Shown here: one piece after another, positions 23,641-35,831 of the stretch
How positions within the stretch are numbered: position 1 is the stretch's first letter
Layout of the letters: every line of letters begins with the position of its first letter
DNA from: Lamellibrachia satsuma
Lineage: Eukaryota; Annelida; Polychaeta; Sabellida; Siboglinidae
Length of the DNA stretch: 64,000 bases
Direction: 5' to 3'
NCBI GenBank assembly: GCA_033239005.1
Contig: BSQZ01000072.1
Coordinates: forward strand, 1,877,001 to 1,941,000
The notes under the pieces: generated by a model
Databases searched by the model: none
What the model was told of the DNA's origin: nothing
Seen by the model: only the letters and a program-made list of their open reading frames with translations
Position numbers and translations under genes: made by a program

Positions 23641-24410
23641 TTGAAAGGGAATCTAGCATCAATAATATATGCTTCCCTCTTACCTTACATTGCATCCATC
23701 CTATATGCTTTTCTCATCATCTATAGCATCCATCCCATATGCTTTTCTCATCACCTATAGCATCCATCCCATACGCTGCGTCATTCAACTGCCGACGAAT
23801 CTCTTCGACAAGATTACAACAATGCAGATCGTCAGTCTCTGCCCTATACCGTTACAAACATACCGTTACAAACATATACGAAACTCACGGGGTCCAACTA
23901 ATGCAGTTGGTCTTTTATAAGTGTGCATATTATTTGGGCAAAAATTACAGCATTTTGTAAAATAGCAAAAAAAACATATTAACAGTCTATAAAAGTTAGT
24001 GCCAGATTTGTTAAGGTACTGTGATGTGCTGTAATCAGTATCACCAAATATCAAGCAAACGTTCCAGGTGGTTCAAGGTATCGAATCATCTTTTCATAAA
24101 CTTAAGGGGTTGTTTGTCTTGGAGAAATGCTCGTTTTGATAATGCATATTTTAATTATAATTAGCGCATTGCAATTTTCCCTGCTTCAATTCAAACTAAC
24201 TTTCGTGAAGATTTCCAAAATTTAGGACATATTTGGCAACAGACCACAATTAGTATCGGTCCACATAAATAATCCCAAGTAAAGTGAGTATTGCGTGTGC
24301 TGACTAATGTTTTTCGAGAGCTTTTTCACCGGATACATTAGTAGAGTTTATGCTTTCTGTACTACTGCGTTATGTATTTCATGTGATAACAATTATCATA
24401 TACCGACAGA
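23640..24410 (+). repeat. direct repeat C, copy 1
   Basis: Matches 26192-26935 throughout: gacaagattacaacaatgc, acgaaactcacggggtccaa, gcatattatttgggcaaaa, gatttgttaaggtactgtga and aactttcgtgaagattt. No coding potential recognised. Confidence 0.9.
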
Positions 24411-24484
24411 AAAAACGAGGTACGTCATTTTAACGAATATCGCATATGTCTGATAACATAGGTACCATGTGCTATGAATTATTT

Positions 24485-24493
24485 TTGTGTGTG

Positions 24494-24545
<52 letters not shown>

Positions 24546-24557
24546 TGTGTGTGTGTA
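24485..24557. repeat. (GT)n / (GCGT)n microsatellite
   Basis: GT dinucleotides, then CGTG tetranucleotides, then GT again. Confidence 0.95.
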
Positions 24558-24649
24558 AATCTGGTGTACTTCCATTATTGTTTTGGCATTTGGTCAAAGC
24601 ATGTCCATAATTAACAAGCTTTGCATTGTAATATAATTGACCTTTTAGT

Positions 24650-25690
24650 AACTTAAACTATGAAACACATCACATCTTTTTGAACAGAGTCAAGTCTTAA
24701 CTACCAAATTTATCCTCACGTCTCATCACTATTTGTTGTCATAGACTAACTGCTACCAACACGTGTGATACATTTAACGTCCATGTAACTGGTAAGACAA
24801 GTCCATCGACAAAGCATTCAACATGCGGACATGTGATTGTATCGCGGCTACCCAATTCGCCGCCCCTTGGGATGGTCAACATGCTGATTCTCTACTTGTG
24901 AGGTAAGTTGTCCTAAAAGCCATGGAACTATGATGGTATCACTCTCTTGAGCTGCTGGAGGTGTTCATATTTCTGATTGCTTATCTTAAGTGGAGTGTCA
25001 TACAGGTGTGGAATTGCAGACACTTGGTCTGGCTTCTTACATGACGGTAACATAACCAGCTGGGCTGTACACCTGTTTCTTCTTTAATATGCGTTCTATT
25101 AGGCTGTGCACAGAGTCCACCTCCATCTGAGTGTGTCCTTTAGTGAGATACTTTTGAACAACGGTCTTTCCTGTCGTTTTGCAAGAAAGCGTTAATGCGT
25201 TTGACATGGCTATATTTATATTCTGGTATCATCATCCATCGCTGAAGATAATTATGGTGTTGACATCATTGTTGCTCAATTCATTCTCTAGGTAGTCCAC
25301 AAGACAACTTGCAAACCTGGTAGATTGAAAGCCACCTTCCGACTCTTCTGCCAAAAATAGCAAGAGACATTCTTCGAGATCATGTCATGTACAGTGAAAC
25401 TGTGGCAGCATAGCCTTGTTTTGTAATACACAGCACTGGCCAGGATTGCAGGAGTCAATGAGACAGCCTGCAAGTTGATTGTTCTCGTTACACCACACTT
25501 GGTACAGTTTGTAGAATAACACCGAGGCCAAACTCTGATGACCAACACATGCAAGTTTAAGCGAAACGCGTTAATAATGGACTTGTGTGATTTTGATTTT
25601 GAAAAATGTCGCGTCAACGTAAATGTAAATTTGCATATATTCGCTAGGTGGCACCACATGTAACCTTAAGGTCTTATGTTGTTTTGCTCC
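24650..25690 (-). pseudogene. decayed multi-copy RNase H/DDE-like gene
   Basis: Minus-strand blocks in shifting frames read ESEGGFQSTRFASCLVDYLE, NELSNNDVNTIIIFSDG, then VVQKYLTKGHTQMEVDSVHS and LIERILKKKQVYSPAGYV. This series (SCL..Y......I..SD.C.GQN, then GHT..E.DS.H..IE) is known to me from a large uncharacterised family in invertebrate genomes that looks like a transposon-derived nuclease fold. Many stops. It lies between the two copies of direct repeat C. Confidence 0.6.
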
Positions 25691-25777
25691 TGTATCGGTA
25701 TGTGTTAGAGGATTATTTTTTAAATATAATATTTGTTTGACCAAAAATGGACTTACGCAATTTTGACTCTTTGCAGG

Positions 25778-25976
<199 letters not shown>

Positions 25977-26191
25977 ACAGTATATCTATGAACCTCTGGG
26001 TAAAATGACGTGTGAGTGTTGGGGTGCCCGCTAGGTGTGGATAGGGCCACAGTTATCTTTGGTGTATCTGTTCGTCCAGCCTGATGCACAAACAGTCCAC
26101 TGATGTCACATGTTTTATTGTTGGTGTGTCTGGCCTTCCATCCTGATATACAGTCCACTGGTGACGAGCCTAGTAGATCGTCCCACTGTAT

Positions 26192-26935
26192 GAAAGGGAA
26201 TATATAGCACCAATCACATACGCTTCCCTCTAACCTTACTGCATCCATCCCATATGCTGCGTATATCAACAATTACGACAAGATTACAACAATGCTGATT
26301 ATCAGCCTCTGTCCTATGCCCCTATCAACATATACCCCTGCCAACATATACCCCTACCAACATATACGCCTACCAACGAAACTCACGGGGTCCAACTAAG
26401 ACAGTTGGCTTTGTATATAAGTTTGCATATTATTTGGGCAAAATAACAACCTGTTGTAAAATAGCACAAAAACTTATGGACATTCTAGATAAGTTAGTGC
26501 CGGATTTGTTAAGGTACTGTGATGTGCTGTGATCAGTATCACCAAATAGCAAGCAATCGTCCCATATGGTACAAGGTATCGAATAAACGTCTTTCCGTCA
26601 ACCTAAAGGGTTGTTTTCCTTTGAGAAGTGCACGTTTTGATAATTAATTATAATTAATGCACTGAAACATTCCCTTGATAGTTAATCGAAATACATGACA
26701 AATTAACTTTCGTGAAGATTTCTAAAATTGAGGATGCAATTAGTATCAGTCACGTTAAGAGTTGGCCACATACCACAATTAATATCGGTTCACATAAATA
26801 GTCCCATGTAAATTGAGAATTGGCTATGATGACTAATTTTTCCCCAGCGCTTTGTCTATACGTTAGTAAAATTAATGTTTTGTGTACAACTGCGTTATAA
26901 CTCTCAGTTGATAACAATTAAAATGCACTGACAGC
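26192..26935 (+). repeat. direct repeat C, copy 2
   Basis: Second copy of 23640-24410, about 2.5 kb downstream in the same orientation. It contains an internal expansion of a ccaacatatacccct unit near 26325-26375. Confidence 0.9.
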
Positions 26936-26984
26936 TCGCGTGTCACTATATTGGCTATTCTGCAGAATGCACACCAGGTGACAT

Positions 26985-27245
26985 TCTATAAATGTCCAAG
27001 GACACCGTCGACACAGGAAAACCGTGCTAGACGTATTGAGCAAGACACTGGGCTTTCCAGTTGGGTGCGAGAACACTGACCGCTGTCACCGGCTTGACAC
27101 GTCAACAAGTGCCGTCAACGCCAAGCTGCGATCGGTCATCATTAAATTTACAAAATACCAAGCACGACAGAAGTCGTTAAGAGTAAGTTGCGCCTTAATA
27201 ATAAAATTTGTTCGCCGAAGCGAACTGCTGAACCTTTGAGTGACG
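26985..27245 (+). mobile_element. LINE ORF1-like fragment
   Basis: Encodes DRCHRLDTSTSAVNAKLRSV then IIKFTKYQARQKSLRVS. This is the pattern CHRLG....RPRSIIVKFxxYxxRxxVL of non-LTR ORF1 RNA-binding proteins. Truncated on both sides. Confidence 0.6.
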
Positions 27246-27384
27246 TTCGTGCCACCTGGACATACATACGCCACAAAATAACATATTTTAAAGCAATTTT
27301 ATTTACTTTCTACATATCATGGTACAGAGAAAAGTGCTATGCACAACATTATATTTGATTGATGATTTGTTGTGAATCGTTTTA

Positions 27385-27951
<567 letters not shown>

Positions 27952-29386
27952 TTTAGAGCTCTGTATGAACCGCACGTCCGTGTGCACGGTCCTGTGCCGA
28001 CTAAGTCCCTGCTTCGTGCTGAAGGCACGACCACACACAGCACAAACGTACGGCTTGTGTCTGCTGTGCGTGAGTCGGTGTGAAGTTAGCGACGTTTTCC
28101 AACAGAATGTCTGTCCACATATGTCGCACGAGTACGGCCTATCACCCGTGTGGATGACTTGATGCCGCGCGAGCGAGATGCTATGGCCGAAAGCTTTGCC
28201 GCAGACTGAACACTTGAACGGTTTCACGCCGGTGTGAACAAGCTGGTGCCTCATCTTGTTAGCATTTAGATTGAACTGCTTCCCGCAATAGGCGCAGCTG
28301 TGTAACCGCTCACCCGTGTCAACCAACGCGTGCTTCAACAGTCCAGAACTAGACGTGAACGTTTCCCTGCACTTGTCCCAACAAAACTTCCGCTGGCATT
28401 TTGGCGTGCCCTCTTGCAGGGCGGACCCGCTCACAGAAGGCAAGTTGCAACAACGTGAATTTACAGGCGCATGCGCAGAACCTGTACTTGCTGTACCCAC
28501 TACGTCGGGGTTATATATATTTTTTTGTGTAAGACTTGTTACTTTCTTCTTCTGTGTGTCTATCGCGCTGATATGTTGACATAATTCATGTGTTTTACTG
28601 GCGCTGTCCGTAGGACATTGGCGCACATCCGCAGTAATGTTGCATGTATTCGTCTCTACACCGCCGCCGCTTTTGTACGTTTACTTTGTGATGACAAACG
28701 CATCTACAACACTGGCTCCGTTAAATAAACCGAACAACTTCTGCATTGGGCATTGATTCATTATTGTTGCACGTTGAAAATGCGTTGCATACAACCATAT
28801 ACCATTACTTTGAGTGTTACTGTCGTTCTTGCGATAACTGATCTGCGTTATACCCGTGCTGCTAAAACGAGTTGTTTCAGTGAGCGTGGCGCCTCATTGT
28901 GAAGAGTAATCACAGTCAGTCGTCTCAAGGCGAGCGCTTCTTTCTTAATGTCCACATCGGTGTATGTTTCAATGCATACATTTTCTGTGTCGATTTCTTC
29001 GTTGCATCGATTTTTTTAGTGACCTCCATCTTAATATGGGGGTGCGTGGTTATAGTCACCAGAATACCTATGTCAAAGTTTTCGGCCAATTCCCGTACGT
29101 GCTCTACCTCCTCGTCGCGGTCGACGTCAATGGTGCCGCAGTACAGCAGCTTCAGCAACAGTTCCCACGACGGCCCACTGATCCAGTCGATGTCCAGGTG
29201 GTAGCGGCCCTCGGCGGTTCGTGTGACGTACCTCGCGATACTGGGGCTCGCCGCTGTCAGCACGCGTGCATGTGCGTAGAGCGTCGTGCCATCGACTACC
29301 GCGATCGTTGTGTTGCAAAAGGTGCCGTCTTTCCGCATCGCGTCCAGGGCGTCGCAGACGGTCACTTGCCATAAGGTCGACGCCAT
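27952..29386 (-). pseudogene. BTB-C2H2 zinc-finger gene, left copy, degenerate
   Basis: The BTB exon starts MASTLWQVTVCDALDAMRKD at 29386 and includes YAHARVLTAASPSIARYV and LLLKLLYCGTIDVDRDEEVE. The BTB fold mediates dimerisation and co-repressor binding in this family. Near 29010 a run of seven T, against eight in the right copy, shifts the frame. Downstream, C2H2 fingers follow ([78 protein letters not shown]); the first finger is degenerate ([20 protein letters not shown]). The intron acceptor and about 120 codons at the start of the second exon are absent, and fingers after the fifth are cut by (AT)n. Compare 49941-52274. Confidence 0.8.
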
Positions 29387-29760
29387 GGCCAGTTGTGTTG
29401 GCTACAACATTAATATACCGTTTACGTATAACAAGAGCTCCGTCTTACGTCTGTATTATCAAAATAATGGTTACTTAACGCGACATGTAAATCGTATTAC
29501 ATAATGACAGTAGCTTACTATTGACAAAGAAAGCCATTATACACGTTTATATGTCTATTCGTAGAACGTGTTAGTTTCGAATGCGATCATCATATAACTA
29601 TAGCAAGCTTGGCTTGTGAAGAGCCGATTAAGACTGGTGCGAAGCACAGTTTCGAATGAAACATTTCCAACATGGTGTTTTGTTGAAGGTTCTTAACTAC
29701 GACGTGACAATCAATAATCTGCTTGGGTTTTTTCGTTATCCATTGTTGACATCATAACGT
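29387..29760 (-). promoter_or_regulatory. conserved upstream region of the BTB-ZF gene, left copy
   Basis: Highly similar to 52275-52660, including ACATTAATATACCGTTTACG and CGTGTTAGTTTCGAATGCG. It is the likely promoter and leader, but similarity here reflects the duplication and not proven function. Confidence 0.4.
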
Positions 29761-29769
29761 TATATTATA

Positions 29770-30080
29770 TAACGTTAACCCATGTGGAAAAATACCCTCA
29801 TGGACAAAACCCCTCGAGGACAAACCCCTCACGGACAAAACACCTAACGGGGTTATTATTTTGATGTTAATAGCTGTGCAAAAAACATTTGGAGAAGAAG
29901 TTTAAGCAAACACTAAAACCCACCTATTCAAACTGTGTTATGACTAGTGACACTATAATAGGTTGCTACGATAGGTTTGCCATTTTGTCATTTTAAAAAT
30001 ATTTCTTAATAAAAAATTCAATAATATAATTAGTATAATTAATATTTTAATGTGCTTCATCAATTGTACGGTATTTCAAA
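29770..30080. other. short repeats of GGACAAAACCCCT, otherwise nothing recognised
   Basis: Three GGACAAA(A)CCCCT-like words at 29800-29850; similar words at 39810-39830 and, inverted, near 48010. Possibly transposon ends. Confidence 0.4.
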
Positions 30081-30082
30081 TG

Positions 30083-30185
<103 letters not shown>

Positions 30186-30225
30186 TTTTAAACTATATTT
30201 AAATAAATTGCTTTTTAATGATAAT

Positions 30226-30494
<269 letters not shown>

Positions 30495-30639
30495 TAACAT
30501 ACTCTCATATTTATTTCATTTGGTGGAAACATTTGCCAACTACTGATGTGAATGTATATAATATTGTGAATAAGAATTGCATATAATTTATTCTTCTTAA
30601 GTAAAACAGGCTTATAAAGAGATGAGTGGGCAATAAAGG

Positions 30640-30945
30640 GATCCCGACAAACAGCTTAGGTACGTTCTTTATAGCGCGGCATCCAGTACTAAGAGCCGCT
30701 CGGAGCGCTTTACCTTTCACCCCCAGACAGACCTATCCATTCGACACCAACTCGTCTTCTCTGAGAAACATTCAGCCTCGCTACAATTACTGCGCCATTG
30801 TCTATAGTCAAGTACTTATTTCTACAGCTGATGCAACGTGTTGAGCGAAATTGTCCCAGCTTCGAAACAACAGAAAGAGCATTCGAATCCGGTTTATCTC
30901 GATGGAAAGTCCAATGTTCTAACCACTGCGCCACCGCGCCCCATT
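30640..30945 (-). mobile_element. tRNA-derived SINE
   Basis: On the minus strand: A-box-like GGCGCAGTGGTTAGAACAT, B-box-like GGATTCGAATGC, a body with GGCGCAGTAATTGTAGCGAG, and a 3' part with GGTAAAGCGCTCCGAGC and GCCGCGCTATAAAG. It lies inside segmental duplication D, so it predates the duplication. Confidence 0.8.
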
Positions 30946-31310
30946 AAACAGTCAAATTTGGCAACCACAGTTTGCCATCGAGTAACGGAAAACCTATCGT
31001 CCGGTTGTAACAACCCATGAATCCGTGTTATAGACTCATGGGATATTGTAGGTTCAGATTACTGTACGCTGGAGAAAAAAATTAATTCTGATTTAAAATG
31101 TTAATAGCAATTATGACATATTATTTAGTAGTACATATTATTTGGGTTGCAGACTTGTGGTATGTCCACCTCAAAGTGGGAGGCATTGTCTCCATCCCTT
31201 TATCTCGCCCAATCAAATAATGATCAAATAAACAAACTTTCTTTAAAATTATACTTTATCGAGAGAAATATTCTGAAATTGCATTTAAAACTTGCATTTT
31301 ACATTATAGA

Positions 31311-31560
31311 AGGACCTTGTCAAAAGAGTCAATTGTTCCATACAAATAAACTCAATATTCCAAGTAGAACGCTGTGCATGATTACATAGGTGTGGCTCTG
31401 AGCAATAACATTATCAAAAAGAATTTACAAAAAAATACTCAAAGTCTACCTACAAGGCACATCCTGTCTTTAATTAGCACCTTTCCATATTTCTGTTTTA
31501 CGAATGTCACATACCAATCGTTCTATGTCTGCTCTATTCTGTTTTGGACATTATCGCATT
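31311..31560. other. no recognised feature
   Basis: AT-rich sequence. Confidence 0.4.
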
Positions 31561-31900
31561 TCCTCATGTGTTAACCCATCTACCCCATATGTAAGTTCGA
31601 TGTGGAGAAAATACGACTCTGACTCCAACAACCCTCGAATACCTCGGCGTTTCATTTGATCGGTGACCGACCTACCCACATCACCTGTCCCCGCTATTGT
31701 AGAAGGTAATTGTACGTTGCACTCTACACTGACTATCGCATGTTGCAATCTATACCGAAGACTGGCAGGCGCGCAATGGGAGCAAACGTTGATGTCTTTC
31801 AGAAGTGAACAGTTGCCCCAGGTTTCGTTCCGGCCGAGTTGTGCTCGCCCCAGTGGTGTTGAAGCACCCAGCGCCTTGACGTCGCCTTGACGCTGCCTTA
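31561..31900 (+). mobile_element. possible LINE RT remnant
   Basis: TTLEYLGVSFDR resembles the EYLGVxLD motif downstream of the RT core. The remainder (LYRRLAGAQWEQT) is weak. Low confidence. Confidence 0.35.
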
Positions 31901-31939
31901 AGCAGTGGCATGTACGTGTTCCGTATTATTTACTTAGTT

Positions 31940-32790
31940 TACTTAGGTTCTTCCTGACAGTAGGCGGCAGTCTCGGTGGTCAGATATTCAATTTTCCCTT
32001 GAAATGCTCTGCGATTTCCTGGGAAGGCGGTTTTGTAGTTGTATATAAATTCTTTAGTACTCCAGTGTTTATCTTGACGCTTTTTAAACGAGTAGACACT
32101 TGGGGCAGTTACAACTACTTCCATTAAATAATGCCACAAATTTGTAACACTTAATGAGAAGCTTACTTTTGTAACGTTTTTTACGGGCATGTTCTAGAAA
32201 CAGTTTCAAACTATGACCCCTTGTTCTTTCCTTTGTTTCATTGTTTTGGTGCAGCTTGACAATGTTTGATACACCAGTCATACTTCCCTTGAAGCATTTT
32301 ATAAACATCAGTAATATCGTCACTTCTATATACAAATGTGGGAAATTGCAATATTTCAAGTCTGTCCTGGTACTGAACATCTTTCATCCCAGGAAGCTAC
32401 TTTATTGCACGTCTCTGCTGCACATTTCCTATGGCATAGTATTGCTTATAGGGAGACCACATAGATGTTGCATAATCTAAATAACTCCCAACTAAAGCTC
32501 AGACAAGCATGTCTGGATCTATCTTAGTGTATAGTAATCTACACGTATGATTCACTTTTGCCTACCAATATTTTATGAGGGACGTTGTCAAACGCTTTCA
32601 TGATGTCTAGATACATATGTTTCCTCTATTCAAAGCTTTAGTTCACAAGTCCACAACATTTTACAGTTACAGTACCAACCTTTAATGAACCCAAATTTCT
32701 CGTCATATGACAAACAACATTTGACGCAGTGCTCCATACATATGCATAACATACTTGTTAATGTTCTGCCTTTTTTAATAGACTTTTAAA
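31940..32790 (-). mobile_element. LINE RT fragment
   Basis: Minus strand: MYLDIMKAFDNVPHKILVGK (RT motif A) near 32600, then YIEVTILLMFIKCFKGSMTG and ERTRGHSLKLFLEHARKKRY (C-terminal region). Stops throughout. Different family from the CR1-like copies. Confidence 0.65.
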
Positions 32791-32821
32791 TATAGCAGAT
32801 GTCTTTCCTTGTCCTGTTTCT

Positions 32822-32945
32822 ATTTCCCTCTCCCTCTCCCTCTCTCCCTCTCTCCCTCTCTCCCTCTCTCCCTCTCTCCCTCTCTCCCTCTCTCCCTCCC
32901 TCCCGCCCTCTCTCCCTCGCTACCGCGCTCCCTCGCTCCCTCTCT

Positions 32946-32997
<52 letters not shown>

Positions 32998-33012
32998 CTC
33001 TCTCTCTCTATT
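32822..33012. repeat. (CCCTCT)n / (CT)n low-complexity tract
   Basis: Polypyrimidine tract of CCCTCTCT-type units ending in CT dinucleotides and a short TATATA. Confidence 0.95.
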
Positions 33013-33104
33013 GGCTAAGTAACAATATTTTTGGCGCAGCTTATGTCAGGTTTTGAGCACTTATTTAACGACCGAAATACCAGACATGAGATAAAATTAT
33101 TAAA

Positions 33105-33245
33105 TAATCTAGTTCTCTCTTTCTTGAGTGAGAAAGGTATATTACTATCAATATTACAAACTTCGATCTGATCTCTTCTTAACCTCTCTATTGTTGTTAA
33201 ACCACATTCTTTTAGGCGTTCTTCATAAGTAAGGTCTCTCAGTGT
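33105..33245 (-). mobile_element. CR1-like fragment, first part
   Basis: Matches minus-strand 11855-12000 (cttgagtgagaaa, cttcgatctgatctcttctt, aaaccacattctttta, aaggtctctcag). The next part of the same family appears at 35313-35375, suggesting one copy split by an insertion. Confidence 0.75.
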
Positions 33246-34235
33246 ATAAATGGTTTGGATATGTCATAATGTATATTGGCGGATTCATTTGAAAGAAATT
33301 GAGTGTGCAGGGATTACTTAGTCTTTAGTCCTCTTGAAATAAATAATAATAAAAATTATGATATTCAGCTTTTTTAATGTTCTGTTTTCAAATGAGTCAT
33401 CTTTTCAGAATCGTTGATGCAGTTTGAGGTGATTTGGAGTTTAATCTAATAATAGTAATATACGCTGATACTAATTATTCACAAATAGTTGTTTTATATT
33501 GCAAAAAGGCTAAACATTGGATGATCATATATTCTCATTAACAGATTTTACATAATTCGTAGGAAACATATTACTAATAATTATAATAATATATATTTTA
33601 TTTGATCCAAGAAGACTGTTCTTCATAGCATATTAAACATTAATAACATGGTATAGAATGCTAAATAAACAAATAAACAAATAAATAAATGAATATACTA
33701 CTAATTATAGTTATCATTTTAAAATAAATATTGCACAATATAGCAGTATAATAATAATACTATAATAATTAATAATAATAATAAATATAAACATGAATAT
33801 ACTTAAATAATAGTTAATAAAAACAATTGTAATATATCAAATAGTCAAATTAATCTTTTTGTAAGCATTGCCAACTAACATGAATAAGATTGCAGAAATT
33901 ATTCATTATTAAATATCAGTGAGTAGAGCAACTGTCTGTCTGCATCATATACAAACGTTAATCAATATAGTTGTTTTAATGGTGGTGGTTACATTCACAA
34001 GGGGCAGTGGGAATGCTAATGCCATTTTAACCACCCTTAGCCTGACCCAACTGCTGCTGCAAGCCTCTGGGTCATGCTATATTTACTTTCCAACATGATT
34101 AATGGGAAGATTTGCCCCTTCAAAGGGGTAATCTGCTTATCAATTAATCCTGCCTATGGCACCCAGTTAGGTGACATCTTGCAACTGCACCTAAGCATCT
34201 ACCCAACCAGATGGAACCTTGGGAGTTGGGTGTAG
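33246..34235. other. AT-rich, no recognised feature
   Basis: Very AT-rich to about 33950, then a mixed 280-bp stretch with no recognised match. Confidence 0.5.
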
Positions 34236-35312
34236 ATTTTCCACTCTCTATAATGCAACCGGCCACAGACCCGGTCCACAAAAATCCGTCCAACCTAGCC
34301 TGACCCAGGCCCGCAAACTAGAATTTAAGCCCAATCCCGGCCCAAGCCCGGCCCGACCCGCACATTTCAAGCCCAGGCCCGGCCCATACCAGCAGGCTAA
34401 AGACGTGTAAGCCCGCGGGCCGCTAAATTTAGAAAAGATAAACCTATTATCATATAATAAAAATGAAATATAAATCTACTCTAATAAATATGTATTGTTT
34501 GATTAAATAACAGTAAAAAAGACATTAATATTGATATTTAAATTCCATGTCACCCACTGGCAGAGACACCCAGTGACATTTCCAGCAGCCCTGTAGTGAC
34601 CAGCCTGAGAGACATCAGATTAAGACATGTGTGAATTAGTACAAGTATGAATGGGGAATTGTAAACACTAAACAATAGACACTAGTTAACACAATTGAAA
34701 AATACCAACTACCAAATGGGATGGGCACTGTTCAGTGGGCAGTGGGCAGGTCATTCAGGCAGGCAAGATTTGGGGGGAAGATCTAGAAAATAGAATGTCC
34801 ACTGGTAGGGTCAAAGGGTGGTAAGTTGATGTTTAATCATGGCTTGATTGCCTCTGCAAATATGTGTAAAGTAAACATTTGGGGCTGGCAACTTCCAGCC
34901 AGGTGAACTTATGGGGCCATTAGATATGTACAAAAGGCTGCATTGCTGCCCAAATACTCTAACATCTGTATTCTGTATGCTGTACTATATACTATGAAGA
35001 TGAAGAAGTACTATGTACTATGTACTATGCACTATGTACTATGTACTATGTACTATGTACTATGTACTATGTACCATGTACCATGTACCATGTACTATGT
35101 ACTATGTAGTAGTAATATGTACAGGTTTTGTGTTAATAGTTTTATTAGGTACAGGCCCAGCCCAGGCCTGGCCCGTTCACACTAAGCCTAAGCCTGATGT
35201 GTTTAATATTTTTTTCAGCCCAGGCCCGGCCCAGGCCCGAGAAATTTAGTAGAGGCCTGGCCCACCCGGCCTTGGGTCCAAAGCAAAGCTCGACCCGTGC
35301 ATATCACTAGTA
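34236..35312 (-). mobile_element. non-autonomous hAT-like element with GGCCCGG subterminal repeats, copy A
   Basis: Both ends are packed with CCCGGCCC/GGGCCGGG words (34260-34430 and 35150-35310). The interior matches the reverse complement of 59790-60140 (ggccccataagttcac, cagccccaaatgttta, accctaccagtggacattct, tgccagtgggtgacat). The right end reads CATATCACTAG, like the CACTA end of copy B; TAGTG fits hAT termini. No transposase is visible. Confidence 0.75.
35006..35112 (+). repeat. 7-bp tandem repeat (TACTATG)n inside copy A
   Basis: About 14 heptamers with single-base variants (CACTATG, TACCATG). Confidence 0.95.
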
Positions 35313-35375
35313 TCTGTACCCTTCTTACGATATGGTATCCACACTTGTATACTTTAGTCTAAATGAGGTCTAACT
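35313..35375 (-). mobile_element. CR1-like fragment, second part
   Basis: tatctgtacccttcttacga and aaatgaggtctaactattg match minus-strand 12045-12115. It continues the family broken off at 33245 after a gap of about 50 bp. Confidence 0.7.
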
Positions 35376-35511
35376 ATTGTTAATTCTTTTTATTCAATTA
35401 AATTCTTTAATTCAGACACAGATACACATATAATGACACATATATAGGTCCATATAGTCAGCTAACCAAATAATGTAAAAAAGAAACAGGTGAAACATGT
35501 ACGCTGTATGA

Positions 35512-35823
35512 TTACACAAGGTCATGCATATATAGTGACTTTACCCATTGTCTCCTTATCTTTGATTTCCATCTGATGTCAGTACCAAGTACTGCAATTA
35601 TCAGTAAGTTTCTAGATTTATCTAAACGTGACATAAATTTATATACAAGGTTTCGTATGACTGCTTTACAGTCAGGAGTCAGTCTCTCCGTAAACATAGC
35701 TGAAGCGCTGCAGTATTTGGGTAGTTCAAGTAATCGTCTAAACACATTGTAGCCTACATGTAATCTGTGGATGCTATATACATAATGATTCCACCACAGT
35801 TGAGCTGTATATGTTACAGTCAA
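35512..35823 (-). mobile_element. LINE ORF2 C-terminal fragment
   Basis: YTAQLWWNHYVYSIHRLHVG, YNVFRRLLELPKYCSASAMF and CKAVIRNLVYKFMSRLDKSR form the C-terminal domain seen after RT in I/L1-like animal LINEs. Open for 103 codons. Confidence 0.7.
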
Positions 35824-35831
35824 TCTGTGTA

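Noticed and set aside
34219..34410. Pro/Gly-rich frame in the GGCCCGG cluster
   Set aside because: Composition artefact of transposon end repeats.
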